A DNA stretch of 64,000 bases from Prochlorococcus sp. AG-402-A21 (GCA_003279655.1 QCHI01000007.1:16697-80696); one strand, 5' to 3'; numbered from the stretch's first letter, positions 53,525 to 63,873 are shown. Notes: generated from the sequence alone by a model not told the origin. Translations and numbers: made by a program.

Positions 53525-54723
53525 TCTTGGCTAAAAAAAAGCATTTATTTGATTCTAATTTTGATCCATTAGATCAAATAAGTTTACTTAAAGAAAAATG
53601 TAAAAATATATCTCCTCACTTATATAGGGCAAATTCTTTTTATCTTGAGGAACTAAGAAACTTTCTTCCTCAAACTATAAAAACCACTTTATTTTCTCTT
53701 ATTACTCATAGGCTTGGAGATGATTTTGGCTTTTCAACATTTAGTTCAAGAAAAACATTTCAGGTGAAAATTGATAAATTAGTTTCAGAGAATATGTCAC
53801 TAATAACAATTGAACATTTAAATGAATTAGCTAAGAAAATAGATGATGAAAATATTCGACATTTAAATAATGCTAAAGATGAAATGTCAAATGTACTAAA
53901 TATGAAAAATAATTCTGAAGAATTAGAATCATTTAGTGGTGCTAATTCTATTAATATTAGTTCCACACCGCCATTAGAAAACTTATCAATTACTGAAGGA
54001 TGGAATGGAGAATTAAAATCTCCATATTCAATTGACGATAAAGAATCTTTTCTGAAAAGTAAAATATCAGAAAGTGACGACTTAATGAATAATTCGAATA
54101 AAGAACATTATTCATTAAAAGATGATATTAATTCTGATTCTTTGAACTTGAGAAGTAAAGATATTGAAATTTTGCAGTCAATATTTGCCTTGACAGATGA
54201 ATCTAATTCAAGTCAAATAGATTCAAAAATAGAAGACTCATCTTGTGATTCTTTCTCTACTGAAGATGTAAGAAATAATCGTTTTTTACCACAATCACCA
54301 ATTGGATTATATGAGTGGATGATTTCTATAGATACAGCTTTGGTTCGAAGATTGCGTGACCTTTCACATTGCATTAATACTGAGCTTTTAAAATCTGGAT
54401 TAGTAAATACGCTTGTACCAATTAATATTTTAGACGCTGCTTTGTCAGGTCAATTGATTTCTTCTAAATCCATATCCAATATTCTTACTTTTAAATTACC
54501 AACGAATAATCCATTGGCTTCTGGTGGATTAGAAATTGATTGCTTGCTAATTACACCTTCGGATATGGAATTTGATAATCCAAGACTTAGAAAAAATAGA
54601 ACTAATATTAAATATTATCAAAATGTACTCTTAGGTATGATTAAACAACAACGTTACTGGCAGGGTCGCTCCATTGCAGAAGAGGTTAATAAAGAATGGT
54701 GGAAGGATACAACCAAAATATAA
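53521..54723 (+). CDS. Hypothetical protein between tsf and recG (400 aa)
   Basis: A 400-residue protein of no family I recognise. The N-terminal third is helical and basic. Residues ~125-255 are Ser-, Asn- and Asp-rich low-complexity (unstructured). The C-terminal ~140 residues form a compact domain ([61 protein letters not shown]). TTG start (or TTG 53527). It overlaps tsf by 4 bases and recG by 28, so it belongs to the same operon. Confidence 0.75.
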   Translation: MILAKKKHLFDSNFDPLDQISLLKEKCKNISPHLYRANSFYLEELRNFLPQTIKTTLFSLITHRLGDDFGFSTFSSRKTFQVKIDKLVSENMSLITIEHLNELAKKIDDENIRHLNNAKDEMSNVLNMKNNSEELESFSGANSINISSTPPLENLSITEGWNGELKSPYSIDDKESFLKSKISESDDLMNNSNKEHYSLKDDINSDSLNLRSKDIEILQSIFALTDESNSSQIDSKIEDSSCDSFSTEDVRNNRFLPQSPIGLYEWMISIDTALVRRLRDLSHCINTELLKSGLVNTLVPINILDAALSGQLISSKSISNILTFKLPTNNPLASGGLEIDCLLITPSDMEFDNPRLRKNRTNIKYYQNVLLGMIKQQRYWQGRSIAEEVNKEWWKDTTKI

Positions 54724-57236
54724 TCAGCTCTCATTTACAATCTACTCCTGATGGTAAATCAAGTGAACTAGTATCTTGGATTAGATCTTTACAACAAGCT
54801 TTAACAGTTGAGGTTGATCATGGGTTTATTAATATTCAAGGAAGAACAAACAAATTTTCTTATTTTGTAAGTGGATATTTATTGAGCTGCCCTTCCACAG
54901 CTATTAACCAAAGTGATTTTTCTAAATTAAAGGAATTAGCTTTAGATTATGAGAAATACTCAACTATGTCTACAGATGATAGACGTAGAATAATAGTACA
55001 GACTAGACAGACTCTTCATAATCTAAACAAATATCAAGAGAGTGCAGAGAAAGTAGAGTTAAAAAAGTTAAAGATAAGAACATCATATAACTCGTCTGCG
55101 TATAAGAGAAGTTCATCGATAGATTCATTAAGTTTAGGAAGCTCGATTTCAGCTATTAAAGGTGTGGGGCCAAAACAAGCTGAGAGATTGTCTTCATTGG
55201 GTCTTATTTTTATTCGTGATCTCATAAATTATTTTCCTCGTGATTATGTTGATTACACATCATTGAAAACCATAGATAAATGTCAAGCAGGTCAAAATGT
55301 AACTATCGTCGCAAAAATTAGACGATGTAGTTCATTTAAAAGCCCTAAAAATCCAAATCTTTCAATTCTTGAGTTGTTTATTAAAGATAAGACAGGAGGA
55401 ATGAAAGTTACTAGATTTTTTGCAGGTCGTCGTAATAGTAGTATTGCGTATGTAAAGTCTCAGCAAAGCTTGTACGCTGTTGGTGCGACTGTTGCGGTAA
55501 GCGGGCTAGTCAAGGAAAGTAGATATGGCAAATCATTAAATGATCCTTTAATAGAAATTATAGATAGTCCTAATAGTTATTTGAAATCTAAATCAATTGG
55601 TCAGATATTTCCTGTTTATTCTTTAACTGAAGGAATTACTGCTGATAAATTCAGAGATCTAGTACAATCAATTCTTTGTTTAACATCTGAAATAGAGGAT
55701 CCACTCCCTAATAATATATTAAAAAGACTAGACCTACCTGCGAAGAAAGAAGCTTTTTTTCATATTCATAATCCTGAAAATTCTAAGACTTTAGCTAAGG
55801 CAAAAAGAAGAATTGTGTTCGAAGAATTTTTATTATTGCAGCTTAGTCTTCTTTTAAGACGTGAATTACATAAGAAATCTAATTCCCCTCAAATAAGTGT
55901 TGAGCTAAGTAGTAACAGCCTAGTTAGGAAATTTTTAAGTATTCTTCCTTTCTCCCTCACAGATGCTCAGAAAAGGGTTTTAAAGGAAATTGAATCAGAT
56001 ATAGTCAAAGCCGAACCAATGTCTCGACTCTTACAAGGGGATGTAGGTAGTGGGAAAACTGTTATCGCTATTTCAGCACTTCTCACAGCAGTTCAATCAG
56101 GATGGCAGGCTGCTTTTATGGCTCCAACAGAGGTGCTCGCTACACAACACTATCAAACATTATGTAAATGGATTCCTCAACTTGAATTAAACGTTGATCT
56201 ATTAACTGGTTCTACCCCTAAGTCTCGACGTAAGGAAATTCTTACTGATTTAATAAATGGATCTACAAAAATCCTTGTAGGAACCCATGCATTATTTGAA
56301 GACCCAGTTGTCTTTGATCGACTTGGTCTTGTAGTTGTAGATGAGCAACATCGCTTTGGTGTTAGGCAGAGGAACAAACTTTTGAATAAAGGTTTGCAAC
56401 CTCATTTGCTAACGATGACTGCTACACCTATTCCTAGGACCTTGGCACTTACTTTGCATGGTGATCTTGATGTTAGTCAATTAGATGAACTTCCTCCTGG
56501 TCGAACTCCTATCAACACTCAGCTAATATCACCTAAAGATAAAAAGTTTGCATATGATTTAATAAGAAGTGAAATAAATAAAGGACATCAAATTTACGTT
56601 GTTCTACCTTTGATTGAAGAATCCGAGAAACTAGAACTCAGCTCAGCTATTGACGTACATCATCAATTGTCTACTGATGTTTTTTCAGATTTTACTGTTG
56701 AATTACTTCATGGAAAAATGAAAAGTTTAGAAAAGCAAGAGGTTATTCGTAATTTTATTAATAAAAAAAGTGACATACTAGTTTCTACTACTGTTATAGA
56801 AGTAGGTGTTGATGTTCCAAATGCCAGTGTAATGCTAATAGAAGATTCTGATCGTTTTGGACTTGCTCAATTGCATCAATTAAGGGGCCGTGTTGGGAGG
56901 GGAGCCTCGAAGTCATACTGCCTGTTGAGCCATCAAAATAAGAACAAATTATCTCGGCAAAGATTGGAAGTTTTGGTTAATTCTAATGATGGATTTGAAA
57001 TTTCTGAAATTGACTTGCGTTTTCGAGGGCCAGGACAAGTCTTAGGCACTAAACAATCGGGCTTGCCTGATTTCGCCCTGGCATCATTAGCTGGTGATGC
57101 TGATGTCCTTGAACTTGCGCGGAATGAGGCTAGAAATATTTTAGATGCTGATCCTGGTCTTGACAATAACTATATTCTTCGTTCGCTAATTAAAGAGCAA
57201 TGGGAAAAACTCAGAATTGGTAATAAATTAAATTAA
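54696..57236 (+). CDS. recG: ATP-dependent DNA helicase RecG
   Basis: An 846-residue fork-reversing helicase. An N-terminal extension (~140 residues) leads to the helix-hairpin-like AIKGVGPKQAERLSSLG and the OB 'wedge' domain. The helicase core follows: GDVGSGKTVIAISALL (Walker A), VVVDEQHRFGVRQR (DEQH box II), LTMTATPIPRTLALTL, STTVIEVGVDVPNAS and QLRGRVGRG. The last domain ends RFRGPGQVLGTKQSG. It acts on stalled replication forks and recombination intermediates. It starts 28 bases inside the upstream gene. Confidence 0.95.
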   Translation: MVEGYNQNIISSHLQSTPDGKSSELVSWIRSLQQALTVEVDHGFINIQGRTNKFSYFVSGYLLSCPSTAINQSDFSKLKELALDYEKYSTMSTDDRRRIIVQTRQTLHNLNKYQESAEKVELKKLKIRTSYNSSAYKRSSSIDSLSLGSSISAIKGVGPKQAERLSSLGLIFIRDLINYFPRDYVDYTSLKTIDKCQAGQNVTIVAKIRRCSSFKSPKNPNLSILELFIKDKTGGMKVTRFFAGRRNSSIAYVKSQQSLYAVGATVAVSGLVKESRYGKSLNDPLIEIIDSPNSYLKSKSIGQIFPVYSLTEGITADKFRDLVQSILCLTSEIEDPLPNNILKRLDLPAKKEAFFHIHNPENSKTLAKAKRRIVFEEFLLLQLSLLLRRELHKKSNSPQISVELSSNSLVRKFLSILPFSLTDAQKRVLKEIESDIVKAEPMSRLLQGDVGSGKTVIAISALLTAVQSGWQAAFMAPTEVLATQHYQTLCKWIPQLELNVDLLTGSTPKSRRKEILTDLINGSTKILVGTHALFEDPVVFDRLGLVVVDEQHRFGVRQRNKLLNKGLQPHLLTMTATPIPRTLALTLHGDLDVSQLDELPPGRTPINTQLISPKDKKFAYDLIRSEINKGHQIYVVLPLIEESEKLELSSAIDVHHQLSTDVFSDFTVELLHGKMKSLEKQEVIRNFINKKSDILVSTTVIEVGVDVPNASVMLIEDSDRFGLAQLHQLRGRVGRGASKSYCLLSHQNKNKLSRQRLEVLVNSNDGFEISEIDLRFRGPGQVLGTKQSGLPDFALASLAGDADVLELARNEARNILDADPGLDNNYILRSLIKEQWEKLRIGNKLN

Positions 57237-57336
57237 CTTTTTGAAAAGTTTTCTCTATTGAACTGATTCGTTTTTTGGGTAGAATTAAATAGTTAATTTG
57301 TACGTAATTACAATTTAATACTTATTTTCTCTATAA

Positions 57337-58095
57337 ATGATAAAGTTGAAACCTTGGAATAATATTAAAATAAATGAATGTAATGAGCCATTAATTTCTA
57401 TTCCAAAATCCATATTTCGTCTTACACCTCATCCTTATATGTCGTTAGGTGCTCCATATGCAACTGGAGCAGATCCATGGGTTTTACGTAGAAGTGTTTT
57501 AAAAAGATTGATACTTGCGCAACAATACCTTTCCGAGATTAACCCCCAATTACAGTTGGCTTTGTTTGATGCTTGGAGACCTGTCTCTGTACAAAAATTC
57601 ATGTTTAATTACACTATTCAAGAAACTTGTAAGTTGAAGGGGATTGATATTAATGATCTTTCTGTCAAGGGAGGTATTAATGATGTAATTGAGGAAGTTG
57701 GCCGTTTCTGGGCAAAACCATCTTCTGATCCTCTTACCCCACCTCCCCACAGTACAGGTGCTGCTATTGATTTGACACTTGCTGATTTGACTACTAAACC
57801 ATTAGATCTAGGCGGAGAAATAGATTTTATTGGACCTGAATCTAGTCCTGACTTTTATAAGAAAGAATCTTATAAGATGCCTTATTCAAAATATCAGGTT
57901 TTTCAGGATAGAAGATCTCTTTTGTTTTTAGTTATGGAACAAGCTGGCTTTGTTCAACACCCAAATGAATGGTGGCATTTTAGCTATGGAGATCAGTTAT
58001 GGTCTTGGTTGACTAAGAAGGGTAATGCTATTTATGGAACTGCACTTGAGGTTAGCAAAGACATTACTCTTTCAGAACCAAGTTTAGTCACATGA
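57337..58095 (+). CDS. VanX/DdpX-type D-alanyl-D-alanine dipeptidase
   Basis: A 252-residue M15D zinc peptidase. Motifs: LALFDAWRPVSVQKFMF, HSTGAAIDLTLAD (His and Asp zinc ligands) and EWWHFSYGD (Glu catalyst, second His). It cleaves D-Ala-D-Ala dipeptide, most likely to recycle cell-wall fragments. ATG start. Its 3' end overlaps the convergent sir by 64 bases, an unusually long overlap. Confidence 0.85.
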   Translation: MIKLKPWNNIKINECNEPLISIPKSIFRLTPHPYMSLGAPYATGADPWVLRRSVLKRLILAQQYLSEINPQLQLALFDAWRPVSVQKFMFNYTIQETCKLKGIDINDLSVKGGINDVIEEVGRFWAKPSSDPLTPPPHSTGAAIDLTLADLTTKPLDLGGEIDFIGPESSPDFYKKESYKMPYSKYQVFQDRRSLLFLVMEQAGFVQHPNEWWHFSYGDQLWSWLTKKGNAIYGTALEVSKDITLSEPSLVT

Positions 58096-60176
58096 TCTCC
58101 AAGACTAGATGAGGTTCCAGTATCTTTCCAGCTAAGAAATAAAGGCTCTAATGTCTTCTCTAGTTCATTGATAGACATCTTTTGTAGATATGGAGTCGCC
58201 AATCTTTGTAAATTAGTGCTACCACCAAGCCATAGTTGGTATTGATTTAGACCACTACCAACTAGAGCTAATTCTGCCATGTATGGGCGAGCACAACCGT
58301 TTGGACAGCCTGTAACTCTTACTAGTATTGATTTATTAATCTTAAGTCTTTTTAATTGAGTGTTTATTCGCTCTAAGAGTTCTGGTAAAAATCTTTCCGC
58401 TTCTGTCATCGCGAGCCCACATAACGGTAGAGCTGGACAAGCTATTGCATGTCTAGCAATTGGCTCGAGGCTTTCTGGATTATTAAAACCAATATTAATC
58501 AGAGCATTATTTACACTGGCTTTTTGATAATTACCAATATTACACAAAAGTAAATCTTGGTTGGGAGTTAAACGTACATCCAATGCGAATTTTTCAACTA
58601 TATTTCTGAGCTCTTTCTTGATATCTCCGGTAAGTCTACCTGATAATAGTGGTAGGCCAACAAACCATAACTTTTCAGATTGTTTATGCCAGCCTAAATA
58701 ATCTTCAAGGATTGTATCACCTTCGTTCCTCAAGGTACCAATCTCTTTCGTAAAATATTTTGTTAATAACTGTTTCTTAAACCATTCGACGCCCATGTCA
58801 TGCAAAACATATTTAAGTCTTGAGTGTCTTCGAGTTTTTCTATCTCCATAATCTCTTTGAAGAGCGAGAATAGATTGAACAAGTTCTAATATATATTTCC
58901 CTTCTACAAAACCAATGGGATCTGCTATCCTAGCAAATGTCGTATCTAAGTTGTGTGTCCTACCCATACCTCCTCCTACGTAGACATTACATCCTTCTAT
59001 AGCTCCTTTTGCATTTGTGAATGTCACTAGACCTATGTCATGAGTAAGAATATCAACAGAATTATCACCTGGCACTGTAGTTGCACATTTGAATTTTCTT
59101 GGTAAGTAGGTTGCTCCATATAAAGGTTCATTTTTGTCCCCACTAAAAACACCTGGATTTCGTTGAAGCTTTCTGTTCTTTTTGACTTCAGAAGTTGGCT
59201 TGATAGCATATTTCATCTCACCATCAACCCATAAATCAATGTAGGTTTTCTCAGCTTTTTGGGGCGATAAAACATCGGCAATATCATTAGCTAACTTTCT
59301 TGCAGCAGGATAAGATCCTTTCTCATATGGGGCCGCTGGAGCCATTACATTCCTGTTGACGTCTCCACAAGCCGCAAGGGTTGATCCCATTGACTTCACA
59401 ATTGTTGCTATTACTTCTTTAATATCTCCTTTTTTTATACCATGCATTTGAAAGCATTGACGAGTGGTCGCTCTAAGCGTTTTATTCCCTAGACGATCAG
59501 AGAGGTCATCTAAGGCTATAAAAAGGGGCCCAGGGACCAAGCCAGCTGGATTTCTGAGTCTCAGCATCATTTGCCAATCTTTACCTGTGCCTCCTCTTTT
59601 TCTATGTTCCCGATCATCTTGTTGATAACTACCATGGAATTTTAAAAGTTGCACAGCGTCGTTTGTAAAGTGATCACTGTCATTTAACAATTCACTTTGT
59701 AGGGGTTCATTTAGGTAATTACTATCAGCTTTAAATTGTTCGAATTTCGCTCTAGGGGAATTATTAGCTATGCAAGGTGAAGGAACTGTCTTTTCTATGT
59801 CTTCAATATTTTTATTTCCATTTTCCTTGTAATTCATTAGAGCTTCAATAGCTGCTTTACTGAATCCAGCATCTTTTAAATCTTTTTCTAAGTTTTTTGG
59901 AGATTCTTTTGAATTACTATTTTTAATAACCTCCAGTCTTATTCCCTTAGGTAAGGATTTATTGATCTGTTTGGCCTCTTCTTCTCTCAGCTTTTCATCG
60001 AATTTTTGTTGGATAGCTATTTCAGCTGAGCTTATGTTTTCTTCGGCTTCTTCTTTAGTGTTACCTATTTTTTTTACTACATCACATGTTCCAAAGGCAT
60101 CCCTTAATTTACCCCTCGGTACAGCAACCCTGAGATAAAATCCCGATCTTCCTGGTATTTGTATGATCTTAGGCAA
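58032..60176 (-). CDS. sir: Ferredoxin-sulfite reductase with recombinase-like N-terminal extension
   Basis: A 714-residue ORF, TTG start. From about residue 144 it is a complete assimilatory sulfite reductase (sulfite to sulfide from ferredoxin). Landmarks are KFEQFKADSNYL, LLKFHGSYQQDDREHR, the siroheme/Fe-S cysteine blocks HAIACPALPLCGLA and VTGCPNGCARPYMAEL. The preceding ~113 residues are extra: IPGRSGFYLRVAVPRGKLRDAFG, then VVKKIGNTKEEAEENI, like the N-terminal domain of tyrosine recombinases (DUF6538 type). An internal ATG at 59837 would give a normal 601-residue Sir. A TGGTACC/GGTACCA inverted repeat overlaps the first bases upstream. Confidence 0.88.
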   Translation of the reverse strand: MPKIIQIPGRSGFYLRVAVPRGKLRDAFGTCDVVKKIGNTKEEAEENISSAEIAIQQKFDEKLREEEAKQINKSLPKGIRLEVIKNSNSKESPKNLEKDLKDAGFSKAAIEALMNYKENGNKNIEDIEKTVPSPCIANNSPRAKFEQFKADSNYLNEPLQSELLNDSDHFTNDAVQLLKFHGSYQQDDREHRKRGGTGKDWQMMLRLRNPAGLVPGPLFIALDDLSDRLGNKTLRATTRQCFQMHGIKKGDIKEVIATIVKSMGSTLAACGDVNRNVMAPAAPYEKGSYPAARKLANDIADVLSPQKAEKTYIDLWVDGEMKYAIKPTSEVKKNRKLQRNPGVFSGDKNEPLYGATYLPRKFKCATTVPGDNSVDILTHDIGLVTFTNAKGAIEGCNVYVGGGMGRTHNLDTTFARIADPIGFVEGKYILELVQSILALQRDYGDRKTRRHSRLKYVLHDMGVEWFKKQLLTKYFTKEIGTLRNEGDTILEDYLGWHKQSEKLWFVGLPLLSGRLTGDIKKELRNIVEKFALDVRLTPNQDLLLCNIGNYQKASVNNALINIGFNNPESLEPIARHAIACPALPLCGLAMTEAERFLPELLERINTQLKRLKINKSILVRVTGCPNGCARPYMAELALVGSGLNQYQLWLGGSTNLQRLATPYLQKMSINELEKTLEPLFLSWKDTGTSSSLGDHVTKLGSERVMSLLTSSAVP

Positions 60177-60196
60177 TGGTACCTACACCGGTACCA
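60177..60196. promoter_or_regulatory. TGGTACC inverted repeat directly upstream of sir
   Basis: TGGTACC and GGTACCA form a perfect 7-bp inverted repeat with a 6-base spacer, starting one base before the TTG of the long sir ORF. This could be an operator or, with the sir extension, a scar of recombination. GC-rich for this genome. Confidence 0.4.
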
Positions 60197-60355
60197 ACAC
60201 TGTATCATTTTTACGACTTGGTTAGTGCTTAATTGTTCAAATGAAACCATGAGAGAACAACGATCTATTCATTAAAGATTAAATTTTTTCTAGGACACAG
60301 AATGTAGAAGTAATTCAAATTTGATCTAATCTTGTTAAGAACATAAGGAAATTTC

Positions 60356-62518
60356 TTGTCTACTTACCTTTTAGAAATCGGCACTGAGGAACTACCAGCT
60401 GATTTGGCTGAATCTGTTATTTCTCAGCTTGAGTTGAATGTAAATAACGACTTGAATTTTTCTCAAATAAAATTTAGTGAAATAAGAGTTACTACTACTC
60501 CTAGAAGAATTGCATTAATTATTGAAGGGATTGCTCCATTTTCTGAAGACAATGTTTCAGAACGAAAAGGTCCTCCTGTTTCCCAAGCTTTTCATGATGG
60601 TGAACCTACAAAAGCAGCAATTGGTTTTGCTAGAAGATATGACCTTTCTCCAGAAAAATTAGAAGTTCGAGAAACGCCAAAGGGTTCATTTGTTTTCGCT
60701 AAATTAATAGTGAAAGGCAAGCCTGCTGGGAGTTTACTAGCTGACTATTTACCTGGATGGATTAGCAAAATTCAAGGAAGAAGGTTTATGAGATGGGGTA
60801 AAGGTGATTTTCGCTTTTCGAGACCTATTCGTTGGATTGTTTCTTTGCTTGATTCAGAAGTTTTACCTTTTAGAATTTCAGGGTGTGATCCGGAAATTCT
60901 AATTGGTAATATCTCAAGGCCACATAGGTTGCATGGCTCAACATTAAAAATAAAGAGTGCTAAAACTTATTTTGATCAATTGCGGGATGTCGGAGTAATA
61001 GCTGATAGGAATAGTCGCCTTTCAAATATTAATAATTTAGTTCTTAATAACGAAACAAGCAAGAAAGTTAAACCCGATCTGACTAAACCCCTTTTAAATG
61101 AGCTGACCGATTTAGTTGAGTCTCCTTTACTTGTTATTGGAAGTTTTGATGAATCATTCCTCGATTTACCCCCTGAGGTTTTGTCCACAGTGATGAAGGT
61201 TCATCAAAGGTACATACCTTTGTATAAAGCAAATTTTGATTTTGATCCATTATCACTTGACTCAAGAAATATTTTACTTCCTAGTTTTTTGTGTATAAGT
61301 AATGGATTATTTTCAGCAAAAGAAAATATTATTCTAGGTAATGAAAAAGTATTAAAGGCAAGGTTTTCTGATGCTTCTTTTTTCATAAAGTCAGATTTAT
61401 TAATTAATAGTTCGTCACGTATTAATAAATTAAAAGATGTTACTTTTGCTGAAGGATTAGGTTCTTTATATGAGCGTGTAAATCGGATTGAATGGCTTGC
61501 TAAATTAGTGACATCAAAACTAAACTTTGATCAAGAGGATATTGATAATTCTGTGAAAGTTGCGCATTTTTCTAAACACGACTTAGTTAGCAATATGGTT
61601 GGTGAGTTTCCAGAATTACAAGGAATTATTGGATCTAAATACTTACTTCATGAAGGTGAATCCAGGGATGTATGCCTTGGTGTTTTGGAACATTACAAAC
61701 CTAAAGGGACTGCTGACTCTCTTCCATCAAACAGACTTGGCAATGCGGTTTCATTAGCTGAACGTTTTGAATTGCTTTTCAGCATTTATGCTAAAGGAGA
61801 AAGACCATCTGGCTCATCTGATCCATATGCTTTGAGAAGGGCTGCTAATGGAATATTGTTAATTCTTTGGAATAAAGATTGGCAATTGAATATCAATGAA
61901 ATACAAAACGATTCACTAATTTATTGGCAGCAACTTTTTCCTTCCCTCCCTTTTGACATAAATATTCTTTCCTGCGATTTAAAGGAGTTCTTTCGTCAAA
62001 GAATTATTAGTTTATTAGAAGAGAAAGATATCGATTTTGATATTATTCAGGCAATTGCAGGAGATACAACCTCAACATCAAAATTATTAGATGACCCAAC
62101 TGATGTTTATTTTCGTACTTCATTATTAATGGAAATGAGGAAAAACAGCACACTTAATTTGTTGCAAGCTGTAGTAACTCGAGCCTCTAAGTTGGCAACT
62201 AAAAGTTCTATTCCCAAAGATGTGATAGATCCTTCAGATTTTGTAGATAAATCACTATTTGAGAAGGATTGTGAAATGGAAATGTTTAATGTTTTGGAAA
62301 AATTAAAACCTTTAGCTAAAAATGGTGATCGTGTTAAATATAAATTGTTGGCTGATGGCCTGGTCTCAAGTGCTGAAACTCTGGCCAATTTTTTCGATGG
62401 AGAAGGAAGTGTAATGGTTATGACGGATGATATTAATCTAAGAAATAACCGACTAAATCTACTTACAATCCTTACAAATCAGTCATTAAAGCTTGCCGAT
62501 TTCAGCAAGCTTGTTTAA
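60356..62518 (+). CDS. glyS: Glycyl-tRNA synthetase beta subunit
   Basis: A 720-residue beta chain of the alpha2beta2 bacterial GlyRS that charges tRNA-Gly. It opens YLLEIGTEELPADLAESV and contains ITTTPRR-type segment VTTTPRRIAL, KGPPVSQAF, FSRPIRWIVSLL, VMKVHQRYIPLY and LAERFELLFSIY. The C-terminal anticodon-binding region is complete. TTG start, divergent from sir by about 180 bases. The alpha subunit (glyQ) is not in the window. Confidence 0.94.
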   Translation: MSTYLLEIGTEELPADLAESVISQLELNVNNDLNFSQIKFSEIRVTTTPRRIALIIEGIAPFSEDNVSERKGPPVSQAFHDGEPTKAAIGFARRYDLSPEKLEVRETPKGSFVFAKLIVKGKPAGSLLADYLPGWISKIQGRRFMRWGKGDFRFSRPIRWIVSLLDSEVLPFRISGCDPEILIGNISRPHRLHGSTLKIKSAKTYFDQLRDVGVIADRNSRLSNINNLVLNNETSKKVKPDLTKPLLNELTDLVESPLLVIGSFDESFLDLPPEVLSTVMKVHQRYIPLYKANFDFDPLSLDSRNILLPSFLCISNGLFSAKENIILGNEKVLKARFSDASFFIKSDLLINSSSRINKLKDVTFAEGLGSLYERVNRIEWLAKLVTSKLNFDQEDIDNSVKVAHFSKHDLVSNMVGEFPELQGIIGSKYLLHEGESRDVCLGVLEHYKPKGTADSLPSNRLGNAVSLAERFELLFSIYAKGERPSGSSDPYALRRAANGILLILWNKDWQLNINEIQNDSLIYWQQLFPSLPFDINILSCDLKEFFRQRIISLLEEKDIDFDIIQAIAGDTTSTSKLLDDPTDVYFRTSLLMEMRKNSTLNLLQAVVTRASKLATKSSIPKDVIDPSDFVDKSLFEKDCEMEMFNVLEKLKPLAKNGDRVKYKLLADGLVSSAETLANFFDGEGSVMVMTDDINLRNNRLNLLTILTNQSLKLADFSKLV

Positions 62519-62530
62519 CTATTTTTGTTG
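62489..62530 (+). terminator. Terminator overlapping the end of glyS
   Basis: AAGCTTGC and GCAAGCTT form a perfect 8-bp stem with an 8-base loop, followed by a T-rich run. The stem covers the last codons and stop of glyS, so the terminator is embedded in the coding end. Confidence 0.6.
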
Positions 62531-62538
62531 ATTTGGTA

Positions 62539-63873
62539 TTATTTTTTACTTGTTTTTATACCACCTTTAATTGAACTTACAGCTAACATTTTATTAACTT
62601 CTTTATCATCTCTTACTGCACTTGGTACAGGCTTATATGTACTTGGTGCTAGAGCCTTCCCTCTCAAAACAGAACCAATTGTTAATAGCGTAAGTTTTAA
62701 TTGTTGAAGCGGCTTCATTGCAACAACAGTTTTATAGAGATAGCTATCAAATGTAAGTCTTTGAACATCCATGTCGCCACACATTTCTACAAAAGCTTCT
62801 CGTGCTCCATCACTAGTATAAAAAATTCTTTGGAGAATATCTAAAACTGTATATGTGGTTCCATACTTTTTATCCCATTTTTTTAAATATTTTTTTAGAT
62901 CATTTTCTGTGGGTATTATTTTTCCATTTTGACTGGATTCGACAATTTGCTCGGCACACATCCTTCCACTTTTGGCAGCAAAATATATTCCTTCTCCTGA
63001 ACTTTTAGTTACATAACCTGCGGCATCTCCAACTAGTGCCATTCTTCCAACAACTCTTCTTGGCCTGGGATGCTCAGGGATTGGATGAGCTTCTACTTTG
63101 ATAACTTCTCCATTTACGAGTCTTTTCTTTGCTCTCTCTCTGACACCAATCTGGAGGCTTTTTATCAAACCACCATTTTGTTTCATTGTTCCTGTTCCTG
63201 CTGCAACATGGTCGTATTTTGGAAAGACCCAACCATAGAAATCAGGCGATACATCTGTGCCCACATACATTTCAGCCCTGTCTTCGTAATACTTCATTTC
63301 TTCTTTAGGAAGTTTAATCCTTTCTTGAATTGCTACTGCATAGTTGTAATCACCAGCATCCATTGCTTTTGCAACTCTACTAGTTGCACCATCAGCCCCA
63401 ACAATTAAATCCACCTCAAGTTGCTTACCTTTCTCTTCAGATTGGTCACTCAAGATTTCTGTGTAATGAAGTGTATAGGGACCTTGCTTGTTAGTACCAG
63501 TTTCTATTTTTGATACCAATCCATTTACTAAAGTAGCGCCAAGCTCAGCAGCCCGATTTCTCATAAATGAATCCATTACTTCGCGTCTCAACATTCCTAT
63601 ATATTCTTTGTCGCTTCCTGGATAAATATCATCCAAAATAATATCTACTTCTCTATTTGATGGAGATATCATTTTCATATTCCTGACTTTTCTATCAATA
63701 ATTGATTCAGGAAGATCAAATTCAGAAACCATACACAATGGAATCGCTCCTCCACATGGTTTTGCATTATCAAGCTTTCTCTCGAAAATCCAAGTTTTAA
63801 TTCCCGCTTTAGCCAAAATTTCTGCAGCGCATGATCCACTTGGACCACCACCAATAACAGCAACTCTTAACAT
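62539..63873 (-). CDS. chlP: Geranylgeranyl diphosphate/chlorophyll reductase ChlP
   Basis: A 444-residue flavoprotein. FAD motif VAVIGGGPSGSCAAEILAKAG at the N-terminus, KPCGGAIPLCMV, DLIVGADGATSRVAKAM and the second FAD block LVGDAAGYVTKSSGEGIYFAAKSG are all present. It reduces three double bonds of the geranylgeranyl tail to phytyl in chlorophyll synthesis, membrane-associated. ATG start. Convergent with glyS. The 127 bases upstream to the window end hold nothing I can support. Confidence 0.95.
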   Translation of the reverse strand: MLRVAVIGGGPSGSCAAEILAKAGIKTWIFERKLDNAKPCGGAIPLCMVSEFDLPESIIDRKVRNMKMISPSNREVDIILDDIYPGSDKEYIGMLRREVMDSFMRNRAAELGATLVNGLVSKIETGTNKQGPYTLHYTEILSDQSEEKGKQLEVDLIVGADGATSRVAKAMDAGDYNYAVAIQERIKLPKEEMKYYEDRAEMYVGTDVSPDFYGWVFPKYDHVAAGTGTMKQNGGLIKSLQIGVRERAKKRLVNGEVIKVEAHPIPEHPRPRRVVGRMALVGDAAGYVTKSSGEGIYFAAKSGRMCAEQIVESSQNGKIIPTENDLKKYLKKWDKKYGTTYTVLDILQRIFYTSDGAREAFVEMCGDMDVQRLTFDSYLYKTVVAMKPLQQLKLTLLTIGSVLRGKALAPSTYKPVPSAVRDDKEVNKMLAVSSIKGGIKTSKK

